Shown: piece by piece, positions 10,591 through 19,336 of the stretch
Layout: each line of letters begins with the position of its first letter
Numbering within the stretch: position 1 is the first letter of the stretch
Assembly (NCBI RefSeq): GCF_019249725.2
Contig: NZ_CP137560.1
Location: 280,001 to 317,413 of the forward strand
DNA from: Segatella hominis
GTDB taxonomy: Bacteria > Bacteroidota > Bacteroidia > Bacteroidales > Bacteroidaceae
Direction: 5' to 3'
Length of the DNA: 37,413 bases
Notes under the pieces: model-generated
The model's database searches: none
The model's input: only the letters and a program-made list of their open reading frames with translations
What the model was told of the DNA's origin: nothing
Made by a program: the position numbers and the translations under genes

Positions 10591-10625
10591 CAAAGTTACA
10601 TCTTTTTTTGAAACCACCGCACAAA
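10591..10625 (-). promoter_or_regulatory. promoter of the GH3 gene
   Basis: Minus-strand TAACTTTG (plus CAAAGTTA, 10591-10598) is a perfect -7 element. TTTG (plus CAAA, 10622-10625) lies 23 bases upstream, slightly longer than usual. The leader to the ATG at 10538 would be about 45 bases. Confidence 0.6.
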
Positions 10626-10892
10626 TTGGCAGCAAAGTTTAAATTATTTAGCTTATTATGTCAACTTTGTCATATATCAGCCGATGGCACGCAAGTTGCT
10701 CAACATGAGAGTGAAAGCTGAAGCTAAAAGATGAAGAAGTTCGAAAGAACGACGGAGTCTTGAGGCAAAGGCAATCGAAAAGAAAAGATAAAAATAACAT
10801 TATCAATAATAATAATAAATAACAAACAGAAATCCCGACGGAGCCGCAAGGAACCGAGAGGACGAGTAAAATAAAAATTGGAGGTTTTAATT
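10626..10892 (+). other. long leader region of the Hsp20 gene
   Basis: No ORF or clear TAnnTTTG element was found here. The only near match on the plus strand is CAACTTTG around 10655-10665. Two imperfect copies of a GACGGAG(C/T)C...AGG...CGA module lie near 10750 and 10833, just before the gene. The region may contain a heat-responsive promoter or RNA element, but this is not demonstrated. Confidence 0.4.
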
Positions 10893-11330
10893 ATGTTGTT
10901 AGCACGTAGAAATAATAATTCAGATTGGTTGAGTAACATCTTTGATGATGTATTCTTTGATACAGACGCAACGCCACGTATGAATGCTACAGCTCCTGCC
11001 ACTAATATCAAGGAGACAGATAAAGATTACATCATGGAGGTTGCAGCTCCTGGCTTGAAGAAGGAGTGGGTTCGTGTAAACATCGACAATGATGGTAATC
11101 TGAACATCGCCATCGAGAACAAGATGGAGCACAAGAATGAAGATAAGCACGAGCACTATCTGCGCCGTGAGTTCTCTTACAGCAACTACCAGCAGGCCTA
11201 CACTCTCCCTGAGGATGCCGACCGTGAGAAGATTTCAGCAAAGGTAGCTGATGGTGTTCTTGAGGTTCAGATTCCAAAGCTTACTCCTAAGGAGGAGACA
11301 AAGGCTACCAAGAATATTGAAGTCAAATAA
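10893..11330 (+). CDS. Hsp20/alpha-crystallin small heat-shock protein
   Basis: This is a 145-residue ATP-independent cytoplasmic chaperone that would hold unfolding proteins during stress. A short N-terminal arm precedes an alpha-crystallin domain (about residues 36-135): TNIKETDKDYIMEVAAPGLK at its start, YLRREFSYSNYQQAYTLP in the middle, and the diagnostic A-x-x-x-x-G-V-L pattern as AKVADGVLEVQIPK. A C-terminal tail with KNIEVK follows. ATG at 10893 is chosen because an unusually strong GGAGG (10880-10884) lies 8 bases upstream. The frame extends to a TTG at 10878, but that would overlap the ribosome binding site. A strong terminator follows, so the gene is monocistronic. Confidence 0.95.
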   Translation: MLLARRNNNSDWLSNIFDDVFFDTDATPRMNATAPATNIKETDKDYIMEVAAPGLKKEWVRVNIDNDGNLNIAIENKMEHKNEDKHEHYLRREFSYSNYQQAYTLPEDADREKISAKVADGVLEVQIPKLTPKEETKATKNIEVK

Positions 11331-11352
11331 CAATTTCGCATAAATGATTGAG

Positions 11353-11389
11353 GGCAGATTCCAAAGCAATTTGGAACCTGCCTTTTTTT
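11353..11389 (+). terminator. rho-independent terminator after hsp20
   Basis: GGCAG-A-TTCCAAA / TTTGGAA-C-CTGCC forms a 12-bp stem with one mismatch and a GCAA loop (11353-11382). It is followed directly by seven T residues. Confidence 0.92.
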
Positions 11390-11491
11390 GTGTTTATCAG
11401 AACATAAAAAACAACTACAGAAACTAGGCGAATAGCACCTACCTTATTATAGGTATTTTATGACCCCCCCTCTATATTTCATCCCAAAATC

Positions 11492-11522
11492 TTGTAGATT
11501 AGAATATTAATATGTAATTTTG
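11492..11522 (+). promoter_or_regulatory. promoter of the copper ATPase gene
   Basis: TTG at 11492-11494 and TAATTTTG at 11515-11522, with a 20-base spacer, match the Bacteroidetes consensus exactly. An ACCTA/TAGGT inverted repeat and a run of seven C residues lie just upstream (about 11439-11470). Confidence 0.75.
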
Positions 11523-11586
11523 CAGGCTGAAAGAAAATTCCAAACATCGTCTTTGTTTGAATTTCTGAAACTAAAAATGAAAAATA

Positions 11587-13524
11587 ATGAAGAAAACAAT
11601 TCCTGTAATAGGCATGGCTTGCAGCGTATGCTCTGCCAATGTAGAAAAGAAGCTGCAGTCGCTAGAAGGCATCAACTCCGCCTCGGTATCCCTGGCGAGC
11701 CGAACTGCCCTGGTAGATTATGACCCCGACATTATCTCTCTGGAAGATATGAAACGGGAAATCAGCAACGCCGGCTACGACCTCGTTATCGAAAACGACA
11801 GAAGCGCGGAGGAAATCAACCGCCGTGAGTTCACCCTCCTGCGCCGCCGAACCCTGGCTTCCTGGCTCTTCGCCATCCTGACGATGTGTTTCTCCATGGG
11901 CTGGATTTCCCATACAAGTTCCTTCGCCAACCAGATCTGTCTGCTCCTGGCACTCGCCAACCTGCTCTATTGCGGCAAACAGTTTTATGTTTCCGCCTGG
12001 AAGCAGCTTTTGCATCATACGGCAAACATGGATTCGCTCGTAGCACTCAGCACCCTCATCGCCTTCCTCTTCAGCACCTTCAACACCTTCTTCGGAGAAA
12101 TGGTATGGGGAGCGAGAGGCATAGAATGGCACACTTATTTCGATGCTTCCGTGATGATCATCACCTTCGTGCTGACCGGCAGATGCCTGGAAGAAAAAGC
12201 GAAAGACAGTACGGCGAGCAGCATCCGACAGTTGATGGGAATGCAGCCGAAAACCGCCCGACTGGTGACTTACGAGAAGATAGAAGGCACCAACGACTAC
12301 AAGATGGAGGAAGTTCCGATTTCCACCATTCAGATAGGCGACATGATAGAGGTAAGAGCCGGCGAAAAGATTCCGGTGGATGGCGTGGTTACCCAGGCAG
12401 AGAGTTTCATGACTCCCGATGCTGCCTATGTAGATGAAGCGATGATCAGCGGCGAACCGACTCCGGCGATGAAAAAGGCAGGCGACAACGTGCTGGCTGG
12501 CACCATTCCGAGTCAGGGAAAGCTCCGCATGAGAGCCAAGCAGATTGGCGAGAACACCGCCCTGGCACACATCATCCGCATGGTTCAGGAGGCGCAGGGC
12601 AGTAAGGCCCCCGTGCAGCGCATCGTGGATAAGGCGGCGCTGATTTTCGTTCCAGCCGTGGCAGCCATCGCCCTCATCACCTTTTTAATATGGTGGCTGA
12701 TAGGCGGCAACGCTGCTCTTCCGCAGGCCATCCTTTCAGCCGTAGCCGTATTGGTCATCGCCTGTCCTTGCGCCATGGGCTTAGCTACTCCTACCGCCCT
12801 GATGGTGGGCATCGGCAAGGCGGCGCAGAAGCAGATTCTTATCAAGGATGCGTCGGCACTGGAGAATCTCCACAAGATCAACGCCCTCGTCATCGACAAG
12901 ACCGGCACCCTCACCATTCCTAACCAGAACATCGATTTCACCAAGCAGGAGGATTTGGATCTGGAGACGAGAGAGACCCTCAAGCCTCATGCCCAGGAAG
13001 CGATGAAGCAGTTGCAGGAAAGGGGAATAGAGGTCTATATGATGAGTGGCGACAAGGAGGAAGCGGCTCATTACTGGGCAGAGAAAGCCGGCATCAAGCA
13101 TTACCAGAGCAAGGTGCTGCCTGGTGACAAGCAGGCTTTGGTAAAGAAACTTCAGGACGAAGGCAAGCAGGTAGCGATGGTAGGCGACGGAATCAACGAC
13201 ACCCAGGCGCTGGCCCTTGCCAACGTGAGCATGGCGATAGGAAAGGGAACGGATGTGGCGATGGATGTGGCACAGATTACGCTGATGAGCGACGACCTCC
13301 TGGCACTTCCGGAAGCCGTAAAACTGAGTCAGAAGACGGTTCACATGATTTGGCAGAATCTCTTCTGGGCGTTCATCTACAACATCATCTGCATCCCGCT
13401 GGCAGCCGGAGTCCTTCATATCTTCGGCATTGATTTCCAGATAACCCCGATGTGGGCAAGTGCCCTGATGGCCTTCTCCAGCGTCAGCGTAGTGCTCAAT
13501 TCGCTGAGATTAAAATTGTCATAA
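11587..13524 (+). CDS. copA: Cu(I)-type P1B ATPase lacking a canonical nucleotide-binding domain
   Basis: This 645-residue inner-membrane heavy-metal ATPase probably exports Cu(I). The N-terminal metal-binding domain has GMACSVC (Cys12, Cys15). Eight membrane helices are predictable. Metal-site residues fit Cu(I): CPC at 393-395 in helix 6, Tyr-Asn at 598-599 in helix 7, and MAFSS near 628 in helix 8. The actuator loop reads SGEP (288-291). The phosphorylation motif is D437KTGTLT, with MVGDGIND at 531-538. The odd point is the cytoplasmic loop. Only about 95 residues separate DKTGT from GDGIND, against roughly 200 in typical CopA, and there is no SEHP-type motif. The ATP-binding N-domain therefore appears to be absent or minimal. 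The frame is intact and well conserved around the gap, so decay is unlikely. No metal-sensing regulator is adjacent. Confidence 0.9.
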   Translation: MKKTIPVIGMACSVCSANVEKKLQSLEGINSASVSLASRTALVDYDPDIISLEDMKREISNAGYDLVIENDRSAEEINRREFTLLRRRTLASWLFAILTMCFSMGWISHTSSFANQICLLLALANLLYCGKQFYVSAWKQLLHHTANMDSLVALSTLIAFLFSTFNTFFGEMVWGARGIEWHTYFDASVMIITFVLTGRCLEEKAKDSTASSIRQLMGMQPKTARLVTYEKIEGTNDYKMEEVPISTIQIGDMIEVRAGEKIPVDGVVTQAESFMTPDAAYVDEAMISGEPTPAMKKAGDNVLAGTIPSQGKLRMRAKQIGENTALAHIIRMVQEAQGSKAPVQRIVDKAALIFVPAVAAIALITFLIWWLIGGNAALPQAILSAVAVLVIACPCAMGLATPTALMVGIGKAAQKQILIKDASALENLHKINALVIDKTGTLTIPNQNIDFTKQEDLDLETRETLKPHAQEAMKQLQERGIEVYMMSGDKEEAAHYWAEKAGIKHYQSKVLPGDKQALVKKLQDEGKQVAMVGDGINDTQALALANVSMAIGKGTDVAMDVAQITLMSDDLLALPEAVKLSQKTVHMIWQNLFWAFIYNIICIPLAAGVLHIFGIDFQITPMWASALMAFSSVSVVLNSLRLKLS

Positions 13525-13618
13525 ATAAAATAAGGCTGCCAGCGATGTTTATAAAATACTGTCGGTATGCAGCAAGATCATCATGAAATAAAGCCTTCAT
13601 GATACTTCATATTAAATA

Positions 13619-13646
13619 GGGGTAGGACGTGAATCCTACCCCCTTT
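13619..13646. terminator. bidirectional terminator between copA and the GH85 gene
   Basis: GGGGTAGGA (13619-13627) and TCCTACCCC (13634-13642) form a 9-bp stem with a 6-base loop between two convergent genes. The plus-strand T run is short. A second weaker hairpin (TCATGAA...TTCATGA, about 13581-13602) precedes it. Confidence 0.7.
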
Positions 13647-13693
13647 ATTGTTTGTGTTGATTGCTTCTGTATTGATTACTTAGCAATACTCAT

Positions 13694-16600
13694 TTACTTG
13701 ATAACAACCTTTCTTGTTGTTCCATCAGCCATCTTGATGATGTTAATGCCCTTCTGCAAGCTGTTGATCTTCACTCCATTGATTGTGTAGATGCCTTCTG
13801 CTGCATTTACTGCAGGACGGTTCTCGATATTCTCGATGCCAGTAGCTACACCGCCAGTACCCTTTCTTGAAATACCCAAGACAGTGATAATACCTGCACC
13901 ACCATAGCCCTTCGTGAACTCAACATACTGCACTTCCTTAGACTTATCAACCTTTACACTGTACTCATAGAGACGAATCTTGCCAGTATCGATATCGTCT
14001 TTGTAATATGGAAGGCTCTGTTTTGTGATAATACGACCCAAACCATATACAGCTTCGCTACCCGATGGAGTTTCAGCAAACCAATCCTGAGGAGTGAAAC
14101 GATCATTATAACCATGAGTTCCGTCTGTGTAATATGGACAAGCCACAAGACTACCAGAACCATTGGTTGAAACAACGAGGAAGTAAAGTTCCTCACACTT
14201 CTCTGGAGTCACGAAGTTCAGATTACCAGTTGAGTAGTAAGATCTGAGAGTGAGAGCATTCTTCTGACTGAAGTCTGCCATCTGGAACTGAGTTCCCTTC
14301 GCTGTTGTCACGATACCATCGCTGCCACAAAGTGCACCTTCCTTCTGAACACCATCAGTATAGAATACCCAACCCTGGTTGTCAAGAATATCATCACTGA
14401 AACTCTTAGAAGGCTTACCCTCTGCGATAACATCCACATTCCAACCTGTCACTGCTACTGGAGCTACTGCTGGCATAGCTGCTGCAAACTGCTCATAAGC
14501 TTCAACCTCTGCCATTGATGGATAGTAGAATGCGTTCAAGTTACAGATCACTGCGATATACTTAGTCTCCTCGAAGTCTGGCAAGATGTACTCCAACTCA
14601 GAAACCTCACCGAGATCAGAGAATGTCTTCACGCGCTTCAAGTTAGCAAGATCGTTACCTACAGCGATGCTGATCTCCTTGTTTACGAAACCTTCTTCAT
14701 CGTTATCATTTGTACCCTTGTTGTTGTTAGGGAGGTGAATAGCAACCTTAGAGAGATTCCAAGACTTGCCTTCTGGAGCAGTAAAGATAGCCCATGTATC
14801 ATCTCTATGGGTTGAAGGATTCTCGATAGATATAAGTGCATCGTCCACCTTGTTGCCATCGGTCAAGCCTGTGATGTCGAACTTGTCGAATGCAACACCG
14901 AATCCGTAGTCACCCGTATAGTGACGAACCTCAGCAGTAGCACCTGTCAAGATGTTAGGCTGTGTATTAGAGTCGATGCTAATATTAACAACACGCTCTT
15001 TATATGAACCACCATTATCAACGGTGATAGTAACTTTCTCAACACCCATCTTCATACCTGCTGTTACAGGGATAGTGAATGTGCAATTAGCCTGATCCTC
15101 TGTGATAGCACCCACTTTCAAACCTGCGCTTGACTTCACGCGGCAAGAGAAATTAGGATCTCTTGGATCACCATTCAAGTCGTAACTTACTACGATGTTC
15201 TGTGTCTCACCAGCGTTCATCTTCATCTCAGAAGAAGGAACCGAAAGAGACATATTGTTGTCCTCAGAACCGAATACCTGGAACTCCCAAATACGGAGAG
15301 TACCGTTAGCCTCAGGAATCAACTTCACGTAACGTGCCTTGAAAGGAGGAATGTAGTCGGTCTTGACGCTCTCGTTTACACGGTTTTCTGCATCAACCAC
15401 TGTTGTCCAGTTCTCACCGTCGTTAGACAGCTGAATCTTATAGTTGTTGATCTGATCTACACCATACTCAGGACCTGAGTTACCATCATAGATGCAGAAA
15501 CCATAGATACGATATGCGCTCTGGCAGTCGAAGATTGCCCAACGGTCGCTCTGCAATGTACACCACTTACCGCTTGTCTCATATGGATAAACTTCACCAT
15601 CGATAATCTTCCAAGGTGTCTCAGTAGAGTTGGTAGAGTTTGAGAAAGCAACCACTTTCTTGTTCTGTACTACGTTGTAAACAGTTGCAGCATCTTCCTT
15701 AGCAATGACGTCGATCACTTGCTTAGTAGTAGTAGAAGTACCAACAACGTTAGTAACATTTACTGTAACTTTCATCTTACCTGGCTTCTTGGCCACTACG
15801 AAGATAGTCTCCTCATTAGTAGGAGTACCTGGCTTGAACTCCAAGCCCTCTGGCAAAATCCACTCCCAAGCAGTAGGTTTACCTGTACCCTTGGCTGTGA
15901 TAGATGTAGATTCACCTACTTCGAGATAGCTCTTACCCAAAGAGAAGGTAACTACAGGGGCAGTACCCTTAGGATAGTTGAGCGTGATGCTCTTAGCAGG
16001 CTGCTGCTTCATATCCTTCATTACAGGAACTACTTCCATCTCGAGGAAATTGTCTACACCATTACGAACGAATGTAGGAACATAGAAAGCCTCGCCACGA
16101 GTCTGACCTACCAAGATGCGCTCGCCATCTTCATGCTTCTTATAGATATCGAAGTGATCGAAATCATCGTTATAGGTATAATCCCATGTCAGACGCACAT
16201 CGTTCTTTTCTGCACCGAGAGTTGTGGTTGATGCAAGATTCTCTACTGCGACAGATGCAGGAGCATAACCTGCTGGCAATACTGCGAGCTCACCGAGTTT
16301 CAAGTCATAATAAGGAACCTCTGATTCACCCTTCATGTTGAGAGCAATCATATAGATGGTCTTGCCATTGAGTGATGTCAAGTCGTAGTCAGCGATGGTC
16401 CAGCCGTTCTTCTCTGTTACTGTAGCATCGGTCAGAGTTACATCTGGGTTGACAGAACTCTCTGTAGCCAACTTCATCTCTACACTACCAGGAGTAGTGG
16501 TCTTGTAAACAATACGGAGAGTGCCACCTGATGTTACAGGAATCATCGTCTTATAGAGACGCATGAGGTGATCACCTGTTGTCAAGCTTCCGCTCACCTC

Positions 16601-17926
16601 GATGCTTGAACCGAAGTTGTAAGCATCTTCCCAGTTGATAGAAGCTGTCAGGTTGCCTTTGTTCTCTATCCACCAGCGCCATGTTGGCATGATGCTCTGT
16701 ACACCACTATGATACCAGTCTTGTGTACCATTCTTGATACCCTCTACGAAGCGGTGCTTACCCACACCTACGCAGAATGAGCTGACGAAAGGCATATTAG
16801 TGATAGTAGAACGCTCCAATACGCGGTTGGAAATTCCTGGCCAAGATGTGGTAGATGTGACTGTTGGGTCACCTTCCTGATTTACCCACATCTGCTCTTC
16901 ATTTTTAAAGGTTTTCTGAATAGCAGCATATGCGCTTGGACCTGTATCATCACTACCAAGAAGGTTCTTTACATTATCCTTCCAGATACGCTCCTCTGGA
17001 CAGAACAAGTCAATAGAACCTACGTGGCCGGTCGTTGGCATAGATCTGTTGAGGTAATAACCGAATCCGGTATGACCACTACTTACCACCTGGATACCTG
17101 CATAGATCTTAGAGAAAGTCTCTTCCTCTGTACAGCCCAGCTGGCTTGCCTGACCACGATAATCGCCATTAGCTCCATACTCCAAGAACTGAGAAGTATT
17201 CTTATGTGACTTCAGAATGGTTGGACTTGGTGAACCAGATGCATTGTACCACTGGATTTCCATGTGGCTATTGCCGTCTGCATCAGCGAGTGCATTAAAC
17301 TCTTTGATGAAACCAGCCCATTCTGAGAGAGTAGAGCCACCAGACTCCTGGTTGATAAACCAACCATCGAAGCCCATATACTTAGCGATTTCATACAATT
17401 TCTTGGCAAAGATGTAAGAACCATTCTCCTTGGTAAGCATTTCACGAACCCAAGCCTGGTTTCCTCCGAAAGCATAAGGAGGGAAGAATATCTGACCGAG
17501 AGATTTCACTCCACTCTGGTGAGCAGCATCTGTAGATGGTGCTGGTGGAGGAATAATAATACCCTCGCTGGCAGAACCTGCCCAATAAACGAGTTTATCC
17601 ATATACTGCCAGTAAGTTGGCTGGTATCCCAAGAAGTTGTTAGCGCCCTGAGATGGGCAAGAACTACATGTAGGGAAAAGAATGGTTGCATTACATACCT
17701 GTCCCTCATAGAACTGGTTTTTATTGGCTTTCATCAAGGTAGGCTCCTTGAAACGTTTTGCCAATGGCACCTTAGAACGGTTGAACTTGGCATTCTTGTC
17801 AGTTTCTGGGGACCAGTTCTTGACGTGTTCCGGATGCCAGCAACCACCATAAGGCTGTTGAGCACTTGCTGTACCTCCAAATATAATGGAGAGCATTGCA
17901 ACGCTAAAAAGTCGATTTAGTCTCAT
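13694..17926 (-). CDS. GH85 endo-beta-N-acetylglucosaminidase, multidomain, surface type
   Basis: This is a 1410-residue secreted enzyme expected to cut between the two core GlcNAc residues of N-glycans. A signal peptide ends at SAQ (about residue 23). The GH85 domain covers about 75-420. Its DGWFINQESGG motif supplies the family's Asn-x-Glu pair (Asn192, Glu194). A fibronectin-like segment, a PKD-like segment (around VGESTSITAKGTGKPTAWEW), a discoidin/F5-8C-type domain (about 760-890) and a second galactose-binding-like region follow. The last 35 residues (GIYTINGVKIN...KGINIIKMADG...KVVIK) resemble a type IX secretion sorting domain. There is no lipobox, so surface attachment would rely on that tail. 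The gene is separated from GH130 by 360 bases and a terminator, so it is probably its own transcription unit. The GH85 assignment is from motif recognition. Confidence 0.85.
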   Translation of the reverse strand: MRLNRLFSVAMLSIIFGGTASAQQPYGGCWHPEHVKNWSPETDKNAKFNRSKVPLAKRFKEPTLMKANKNQFYEGQVCNATILFPTCSSCPSQGANNFLGYQPTYWQYMDKLVYWAGSASEGIIIPPPAPSTDAAHQSGVKSLGQIFFPPYAFGGNQAWVREMLTKENGSYIFAKKLYEIAKYMGFDGWFINQESGGSTLSEWAGFIKEFNALADADGNSHMEIQWYNASGSPSPTILKSHKNTSQFLEYGANGDYRGQASQLGCTEEETFSKIYAGIQVVSSGHTGFGYYLNRSMPTTGHVGSIDLFCPEERIWKDNVKNLLGSDDTGPSAYAAIQKTFKNEEQMWVNQEGDPTVTSTTSWPGISNRVLERSTITNMPFVSSFCVGVGKHRFVEGIKNGTQDWYHSGVQSIMPTWRWWIENKGNLTASINWEDAYNFGSSIEVSGSLTTGDHLMRLYKTMIPVTSGGTLRIVYKTTTPGSVEMKLATESSVNPDVTLTDATVTEKNGWTIADYDLTSLNGKTIYMIALNMKGESEVPYYDLKLGELAVLPAGYAPASVAVENLASTTTLGAEKNDVRLTWDYTYNDDFDHFDIYKKHEDGERILVGQTRGEAFYVPTFVRNGVDNFLEMEVVPVMKDMKQQPAKSITLNYPKGTAPVVTFSLGKSYLEVGESTSITAKGTGKPTAWEWILPEGLEFKPGTPTNEETIFVVAKKPGKMKVTVNVTNVVGTSTTTKQVIDVIAKEDAATVYNVVQNKKVVAFSNSTNSTETPWKIIDGEVYPYETSGKWCTLQSDRWAIFDCQSAYRIYGFCIYDGNSGPEYGVDQINNYKIQLSNDGENWTTVVDAENRVNESVKTDYIPPFKARYVKLIPEANGTLRIWEFQVFGSEDNNMSLSVPSSEMKMNAGETQNIVVSYDLNGDPRDPNFSCRVKSSAGLKVGAITEDQANCTFTIPVTAGMKMGVEKVTITVDNGGSYKERVVNISIDSNTQPNILTGATAEVRHYTGDYGFGVAFDKFDITGLTDGNKVDDALISIENPSTHRDDTWAIFTAPEGKSWNLSKVAIHLPNNNKGTNDNDEEGFVNKEISIAVGNDLANLKRVKTFSDLGEVSELEYILPDFEETKYIAVICNLNAFYYPSMAEVEAYEQFAAAMPAVAPVAVTGWNVDVIAEGKPSKSFSDDILDNQGWVFYTDGVQKEGALCGSDGIVTTAKGTQFQMADFSQKNALTLRSYYSTGNLNFVTPEKCEELYFLVVSTNGSGSLVACPYYTDGTHGYNDRFTPQDWFAETPSGSEAVYGLGRIITKQSLPYYKDDIDTGKIRLYEYSVKVDKSKEVQYVEFTKGYGGAGIITVLGISRKGTGGVATGIENIENRPAVNAAEGIYTINGVKINSLQKGINIIKMADGTTRKVVIK

Positions 17927-18092
17927 ACTTTAAAGGTTTAAGTTAATATTGTATAGTTAATAATTTATTTTCTGCTTTTGAGTATCTCGCCGTTTTTGAG
18001 ATTTTTTCCTCGTTTTTAGCTATTTTCTGCACTTATAACAAGAATAAAAACCAAACTACTTAGCCAAAATGCATTTTTTTTATTTTTTATTC
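17927..18092 (-). other. upstream region of the GH85 gene
   Basis: This AT-rich gap has no ORF. No perfect TAnnTTTG is present on the minus strand. The nearest match is TAGTTTG (plus CAAACTA near 18053), one base short in its spacer. Control by the ECF sigma factor or by read-through remains possible. Confidence 0.35.
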
Positions 18093-18136
18093 AAAAAAAT
18101 ACCGCTATAGCTATGCTCACGCAAAACTATAGCGGT
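18093..18136 (-). terminator. terminator after the susC-to-GH130 operon
   Basis: ACCGCTATAG (18101-18110) and CTATAGCGGT (18127-18136) are perfect 10-bp arms. On the minus strand the stem is followed by ATTTTTTT. It lies 150 bases beyond the GH130 stop. Confidence 0.85.
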
Positions 18137-18286
18137 TTTAATAAACCTAAACTAAACCTAAAAACAACTTTTTTTTAGATAAATAATACATCTTAACCTA
18201 ACATCAATTTATAGCCTTATTGATAAATCTGCTTTTTATGAAATACACCGTTTTTCATAAAAAGATCAATATGTTTTCTGAAGATT

Positions 18287-19288
18287 CTACTTGATAATAT
18301 TGGTACGGCGGATGAAGTCGATGATTTCCGGTACATAACCGAAGGCTAATCCGGTAACGGTATCTGCACAACCATAATATACTGCAATGCGACCCGTCTC
18401 TGCATCACAGAGAGATGCGCATGGGAAGCAGACATTAGGTACATCTCCTACACACTCGTAGAGCTCCTGAGGAGTAATCAAATACTGACCTGAACGGCCC
18501 AATACTTTCCACGGTTCATCCAAATCGAGCAAGGCTGCACCAAAAGCATAAACATATCCATTGCAGGAATAGAGCACACCATGATAGAGCAACAACCATC
18601 CTTCAGAAGTCTCGATAGGCACCGGGCCAGCACCTATCTTCATACATTGCCAAGCACTCTCCTCGAAAGCTGCAGGAGCCATCACATGACGATGATGCCC
18701 CCAATACTCCAAATCAGGTGACTCGCTATAGAAGATGTCACCGAAGGCAGTATGACCAGTATCACTCGGACGACTCAGCATGGCAAACTTGCCATTGATC
18801 TTGCGAGGAAACATCACGCCATTGCGATTGTATGGCAAGAAAGCATTCTCCAACTGATGGAAAGTCTTGAAATCCTCTGTCCATGCCACACCAATCGTAG
18901 GACCATGATAGCCATTACACCAGGTGACATAATACTTATCCCCAATCTGGCAAACACGAGGGTCGTAACCATAGACCCACTCTCCTACCTCAGGATCATC
19001 ACACTCGAAATGGATGGTGTCCTCATCAATGTCCCAATGTACGGCATCCTTGCTGAAACCGGCATGAAGAGTCATACGGCGATTCTTGTCATCGCAGCGG
19101 AATACACCTGCAAAACCATCCTTAAACTTAACTACTGCACTATTGAAGATACTATTGGAGTCGGGTAGCTGATTACGCTTGATAATAGGGTTCTGAGAAT
19201 AGCGCCAGAGCGGCACGCTGCTTCCTTCTGGTCTGTCTTCCCAAGGAATGTTGGGAAGAGCAGAACCTATGATTTTAATTTCTTTCAT
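18287..19288 (-). CDS. GH130 beta-mannoside phosphorylase
   Basis: This 333-residue protein has no signal peptide, so it is cytoplasmic. GH130 enzymes use phosphate to split beta-mannosides, giving mannose-1-phosphate. In the context of N-glycan enzymes the likely substrate is mannosyl-beta-1,4-GlcNAc, as for Bacteroides GH130 members of N-glycan loci. Family signs are the N-terminal [39 protein letters not shown], the conserved Asp in YGYDPRV, and [20 protein letters not shown]. The five-bladed propeller is not visible at sequence level, but the length is normal. It is the last gene of the susC operon, 48 bases after GH125, and a terminator follows. The exact substrate is inferred. Confidence 0.92.
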   Translation of the reverse strand: MKEIKIIGSALPNIPWEDRPEGSSVPLWRYSQNPIIKRNQLPDSNSIFNSAVVKFKDGFAGVFRCDDKNRRMTLHAGFSKDAVHWDIDEDTIHFECDDPEVGEWVYGYDPRVCQIGDKYYVTWCNGYHGPTIGVAWTEDFKTFHQLENAFLPYNRNGVMFPRKINGKFAMLSRPSDTGHTAFGDIFYSESPDLEYWGHHRHVMAPAAFEESAWQCMKIGAGPVPIETSEGWLLLYHGVLYSCNGYVYAFGAALLDLDEPWKVLGRSGQYLITPQELYECVGDVPNVCFPCASLCDAETGRIAVYYGCADTVTGLAFGYVPEIIDFIRRTNIIK

Positions 19289-19336
19289 TGTCGTTTCTTT
19301 TTAGAAAAATCAATTAGTGACTTTTTTGGAAATCGA

